Positions 4,437 through 5,552 of a DNA stretch of 5,552 nucleotides are shown piece after piece. Under the pieces are notes generated by a model. The model saw nothing but the letters and a program-made list of their open reading frames with translations, did not search any database and had not been told where the DNA came from. Numbering within the stretch: the first letter of the stretch is position 1; every line of letters starts with the position of its first letter. This DNA comes from Acidimicrobiaceae bacterium. GTDB lineage: Bacteria > Actinomycetota > Acidimicrobiia > Acidimicrobiales > Microtrichaceae. The DNA lies in the NCBI GenBank assembly GCA_003514205.1, contig DORQ01000313.1, forward strand, positions 5,297 to 10,848. The letters are read 5' to 3'. A program made the position numbers and the translations under genes.

Positions 4437-5552
4437 CTACTTAGGGACCACGTCCCCATAGAAGGAGAGGTGGGCGCCCCAGCGCTGGAACCCAAGACCG
4501 GTGATCTTGCCAATCCCAACATCTGGGGCCGTCGTGAGAATTGGTGCTGAGAGTTGGTTCGAGAGTTCCGTGTTGAGGTTTGAAACGAGATCATTCCAAG
4601 CCGCTGGAATATCGAGTGTCCAGGTCTCCGTTCCGACCTGCACCGTGATGTCCGGTTGAGTGGTTACTCCATCGAAGTTGGTGAGGTCCACCCAGTTGCA
4701 GAGCTGTGTGAGGGCTGCAAATGTCGGTCCAGAATCGGCGGCCGGGCAATCCTTCAGGAGAAGCTGTGGAGGATCAATGGACAACGACAGGCTGACCTTG
4801 CCAGCGGGATCAGTCACGATCCCGACTCGGGCGATGAGCGTCGTTGAGTAGGTGATCCGACCGGTCGCAGTACCGCCGTCCCAGATGACTCCAATTTCGA
4901 GGTCCGGAATAATCAATGAGATCTCATTCACGGTCTGCCCTGCAATCGGAGCAATGATTGGCGCCACCTTCGGATGCACCTCCAGGCTCACGGTGTTCGC
5001 CCATCCCGACGGATTCAGGTCAAGAATTCCGTTTCGAACGCCGCTCGATGAGCCTTCAACCAGTGCCCGCAGAATCGAGTTCATCATGGTGTCTTCTACC
5101 ACGAGTCCGAAGTCACGAACGGTCCAACTCGTGTCGCGGTGTGTTCTGGTGATCGCCCCAACACTCTGGTCGTCATAGCGGTACACGTAGGGGAATCGCG
5201 GTTGAAAGCCAAGTGGATAGGAATCGTTGACAAAGGCGTAGAGCCCCGCTTCGATTCCGTCGTCCGTCAGAGAAACATCTCCTCCCTGACAGTTCGGAGT
5301 GACAGCGATGCTGTTGAACCACTGCCCGTTCCTCGCATCACAGGTGTTGTTCCACAATGAACTCACTGATGCTGTGCCAAGTGCTGGAATCGATGGTGCT
5401 GGCAGACGTACCGTATCCCGCAACATCGGCCCAACCGCATTGTTCACGCTCGTCACGACCGTATTGTTCAGGTTGAACCCGAAGATGCTGTGTGAGTCCG
5501 CTGAGTCGAGCAACATGAACATGACCTGCCACATCACGGTGCAGTACGACCA
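4437..5552 (-). CDS. Large beta-rich, probably exported protein of unknown function (5' truncated)
   Basis: The reverse frame is open from the window end to a TAG at 4439-4437, giving 371 residues without the N-terminus. I do not recognise the family. The fragment is rich in Asn, Thr, Ser, Val and Ile, low in Lys, and has few charged helices. It contains a run of alternating hydrophobic strands, for example TVSLEVHPKV, EISLIIPDLEIGVIW, RITYSTTLIARVGI and KVSLSLSIDPPQLLL (about 187-266 from the window edge). Five cysteines (4, 71, 88, 269, 285) in this setting suggest disulfides and export, but the signal peptide would lie outside the window. The strand pattern recalls elongated lipid-binding folds of the BPI/TULIP type; that is only an impression. 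An in-frame GTG/ATG pair at 5537/5534 could be a start, but upstream codons stay open and no Shine-Dalgarno is seen, so truncation by the window is preferred. It converges on the RIC gene and is not part of that operon. Confidence 0.72.
   Translation of the reverse strand, partial: WSYCTVMWQVMFMLLDSADSHSIFGFNLNNTVVTSVNNAVGPMLRDTVRLPAPSIPALGTASVSSLWNNTCDARNGQWFNSIAVTPNCQGGDVSLTDDGIEAGLYAFVNDSYPLGFQPRFPYVYRYDDQSVGAITRTHRDTSWTVRDFGLVVEDTMMNSILRALVEGSSSGVRNGILDLNPSGWANTVSLEVHPKVAPIIAPIAGQTVNEISLIIPDLEIGVIWDGGTATGRITYSTTLIARVGIVTDPAGKVSLSLSIDPPQLLLKDCPAADSGPTFAALTQLCNWVDLTNFDGVTTQPDITVQVGTETWTLDIPAAWNDLVSNLNTELSNQLSAPILTTAPDVGIGKITGLGFQRWGAHLSFYGDVVPK

Noticed and set aside
1..5552. Mobile elements, CRISPR arrays, tRNA or rRNA genes, direct repeats
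   Set aside because: Reading both strands, I found no transposase or integrase, no regularly spaced repeats and no tRNA-like cloverleaf; intergenic gaps are all under 70 bp.

Overview
The window reads as a conventional, gene-dense stretch of a moderately high-GC actinobacterial chromosome. The best lineage evidence is two adjacent genes from families tied to mycothiol: an Rv2466c-like DsbA-fold protein and a maleylpyruvate-isomerase-family protein. Promoter layout agrees: the first gene of each transcription block has a TANNNT hexamer 6-8 nt before its start codon and no Shine-Dalgarno, while downstream genes do have one. Base composition looks even throughout. An acidimicrobial actinobacterium is a reasonable guess, but the sequence does not prove it. 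I see no mobile element, CRISPR array, tRNA or rRNA.

Layout. (1) 1-75: the last 24 codons of an unidentified plus-strand gene. (2) 130-1997: a plus-strand block made of a CsoR/CstR-family repressor that keeps both sensor cysteines but has lost the metal-ligand histidine, an Rv2466c-like DsbA-fold protein with a monothiol CPYA site, and a mycothiol-dependent-enzyme (MDMPI/DinB-fold) protein overlapping it by 1 nt. This looks like a thiol- or persulfide-sensing, mycothiol-linked redox or detoxification operon. (3) 2065-2886: a PlsC-like acyltransferase with its own putative leaderless promoter. (4) 2871-4393: an Rrf2-family Fe-S regulator, a small 3Fe-4S/4Fe-4S-type ferredoxin and a RIC (YtfE/ScdA) di-iron protein, packed with a 3-nt gap and a 4-nt overlap. 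This is probably a nitrosative/oxidative Fe-S damage response operon. (5) 4437-5552: a convergent minus-strand gene, cut by the window edge, for a large, probably exported beta-rich protein of unknown function. A hairpin lies between the converging genes.

The most notable signal is a 25-bp near-perfect inverted repeat (2853-2877) covering the predicted -10 box and the start codon of the Rrf2 gene. It lies wholly inside the 3' end of the acyltransferase gene. It is very likely the regulator's own operator, making Rrf2-ferredoxin-RIC a self-contained autoregulated repair module. Two different sulfur-based sensors (a dithiol repressor and an Fe-S repressor) therefore control neighbouring redox operons, separated only by the acyltransferase gene.
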